A stretch of DNA of 64,000 nucleotides, taken from NCBI GenBank assembly GCA_947561715.1, contig OX387199.1, positions 19,473,001 to 19,537,000 of the forward strand, in the 5' to 3' direction. This DNA is from Ascidia mentula (taxonomy: Eukaryota > Chordata > Ascidiacea > Phlebobranchia > Ascidiidae). The notes beneath the pieces are model-generated. The model made no database searches, had not been told where the DNA came from, and was given only the letters and a program-made list of their open reading frames with translations. Shown here piece by piece: positions 62,170 to 64,000 of this stretch (the stretch's first letter is position 1; the number at the start of each line of letters is the position of its first letter). A program made the translations under genes and the position numbers.

Positions 62170-63451
62170 TTGACTTTTCACTTTTTATGGGTTTGCTGCT
62201 TGTGTAAAGATTTTCTGGTTTCTCTGCGTTATAAGAATCTACTCATATTTCCAGACAGCATATGATCAACCCCTACCCTCTGTTTTCACTTTGCACAATG
62301 TCACTTACATAAGAACCTGCGCTAAATATATCCTGGAAGTGAAAAGCATTGTTAAAAAATTTGTTTGTTTTCCTGCAATATTTAACGATCAAATGTCACA
62401 AAAAATACTATTTTTGTCATCTAAATATGTATTTGATATTACTTCTGATAAACTTGCTCTATAAGTTTGTCCAAACTGTCTTGTTCAAACCACTTTATAC
62501 TTTGTTTGAAACCTAAGTTTAATTCCCACGTCATTTCAGTAACAAAATTTACTGCCAAGCTCGTACCGTGAAAAGCAGCCATAATTGAATTTGTGATCAG
62601 TGGCGATAGCTCACACAACTTTACAACCGCCAGAGGCAGAAAATCATCGAACCGTATCAACGCATGTGCCAATTATGTGAACAATTTAAGTTCGCCGTTC
62701 ACATATTATAAATCTATTTAAGAATGTTCACATTAAATGTTTGGATCCATCAGGTTTGCGTAATTATCGTTTAATTTACCACATAGCATGCAATGTCCTC
62801 GCATCTTATCAAATTTTTCCTCAAATATTCATCGTTTAATTGTGATTGACATTTTCGGTGGATTGATTTTTTTAACGATTCAGTGTTGGATTTTTCAATT
62901 AACTAAATTTATAAACCACATTATTCAGTGCGCTGCATCGTGCATTTAAACACATACATACCGCTTCACTTATGCCAGCACGTTGAGCGTTTGCTTGACA
63001 TACGAACCAAATATCAAAAAACTACAGTTAAATGGCCCCTAACTAATTTGAAGCATTTCGAAAGCCAAACTCACGCTGGTTCGATGAATTGTTGGAAATC
63101 TAAACCACACCCATTATTTATATATAAAGTAGTGTAATGTTTGTAGGCACATACAAAGTGACTTTTATATCTGAGGTGAATTTTCAGCATTCTAAATGAA
63201 TTTGCAAACAACAAGTTCAAATTAGTCGTACAGGGTTATATGTGCTTGATACGAAAATTTAAATGAATATTTAGGCTAACAAACGTTGCACAACATGCAG
63301 CATATAACAATCGGCACAGTAGGTGTCACTTCGCTTTCTGCAAAGCTATATTTTTGGTCATTCAGTCTGACCTTATTCGATTATGAATGATCCCAGTCTT
63401 CCAAATAATACGTACAATTTTATTCTTACTTAGTTCCGTTTAACAGGACAC
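62170..63451 (-). promoter_or_regulatory. Third spacer copy: promoter of zinc-finger gene 2, cut by an LTR element
   Basis: Aligns with 58212-59500 up to TAACAGGACAC at 63451, where the LTR begins. It should hold the promoter of the 27-finger gene at its left end. The right part corresponds to the 3' flank of a further zinc-finger gene that would lie beyond the retrotransposon. Confidence 0.6.
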
Positions 63452-63679
63452 TGATATACATCGCATATATATCTTGTACATATACATACATGTGTTGTTG
63501 ACGCATCAATCGGTGACGTAACAGAGTCACTTGTAAAGCATTCAAGGTTCATTGTTTATGATTCATTCTATGTTTGAGTGGCTAATGTGTGGACGTGTTA
63601 TATTGGCATTAAAAGTTGACTTCGCAATTTACCCGCGACTATAGAAAACCTATCAGTCAGACATTAAAAAGACGTAACA
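63452..63679 (+). mobile_element. 5' LTR of a Ty3/Gypsy-like retrotransposon
   Basis: Starts TG at the exact point where homology to the other spacer breaks, ends ...GTAACA at 63679, about 228 bp. TGGTGACAGG at 63681 onward is a plausible tRNA primer-binding site. The 3' LTR lies outside the window. Confidence 0.75.
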
Positions 63680-63705
63680 GTGGTGACAGGGGATTCAGAA
63701 ACAAC

Positions 63706-64000
63706 ATGCCAATCGACGCCGAAGTCAAAGCTATTATGCAGCAGATGGCAAAGCAACAAGAATTGATGCTGAAGCTTCTGGAGACAACTCATAACGTGCA
63801 ACCCGTACAAGAGAAAACTGCACCCAAATTTGAACAATTTGATAAAACGAAAGAGAAGTGGGAGCAATATTTGCAACGTTTCAACCAGTATTTCACTGTA
63901 TATGACATATCAAGTGCAGAAAAGAAGCGTGCCAACTTTTTGTCATGGGTAGGATCAGACACCTACTCACTGCTGCAAAACCTTTATGGGGGAGAAGACA
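63706..64000 (+). CDS. Retrotransposon Gag, N-terminal part (runs off the window)
   Basis: Open from ATG at 63706 through the last base (98 codons, no stop), 26 bp after the LTR/primer-site junction. It shows the Ty3/Gypsy Gag pattern: a Gln/Met-rich start, FEQFDKTKEKWEQYLQRF, then KKRANFLSWVGSDTYSLL. Expected to form the element's particle shell. The frame is intact here; whether the whole element is intact cannot be judged. Confidence 0.85.
   Translation, partial: MPIDAEVKAIMQQMAKQQELMLKLLETTHNVQPVQEKTAPKFEQFDKTKEKWEQYLQRFNQYFTVYDISSAEKKRANFLSWVGSDTYSLLQNLYGGED

Noticed and set aside
62170..62181. Four-residue N-terminal extension of the 27-finger protein
   Set aside because: The extension begins with GTG; the ATG at 62169 matches the start of the paralogue.

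Overview
The window looks like nuclear DNA of an invertebrate chordate, most likely an ascidian such as Ciona. The reasons are an AT-rich background, short introns, single copies of genes that vertebrates have duplicated, tRNA-derived SINEs, and an LCCL/EGF/fibrinogen-domain secreted protein. The species call is inference. The homologies below were recognised by eye from family knowledge, and no database search was run.

Layout. 0.36-9.3 kb (minus): a complete 21-exon CCDC146 gene (cilium/sperm-flagellum coiled-coil protein, 952 codons). It is divergent from 10.4-18.5 kb (plus): an OCRL/INPP5B-type inositol-polyphosphate 5-phosphatase with ASH and RhoGAP-like domains (17 exons, 863 codons). 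20.2-22.7 kb (plus): an MRM3-like mitochondrial rRNA methyltransferase homologue with altered SpoU motifs. 27.3-30.3 kb (plus): a PX-domain protein of the Tks/p47phox type without visible SH3 domains. 32.2-45.6 kb: three tandem copies of a 4,477-bp unit. Each unit carries a duplicated signal-peptide exon of the next gene. 45.9-50.7 kb (plus): that gene, a secreted protein with two LCCL domains, three EGF domains and a fibrinogen-like (FReD) domain (538 codons). 50.7-57.1 kb: gene-poor, repeat-rich DNA. 57.2-62.2 kb (minus): two intronless C2H2 zinc-finger genes (12 and 27 fingers) embedded in a duplicated spacer. 63.45 kb to the end: the 5' LTR and gag start of a Ty3/Gypsy-like retrotransposon inserted into the third spacer copy.

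Most notable points: (1) a dispersed family of short elements with a hammerhead-ribozyme-like core, covarying stem pairs, and one insertion whose ends are fixed by an internal empty site and an 11-bp target duplication; (2) repeated amplification of the promoter and signal-peptide exon upstream of the LCCL/EGF/FReD gene, with a junction filler copied from two other places; (3) three GC-AG introns in CCDC146; (4) two-finger higher-order duplication in the larger zinc-finger gene.
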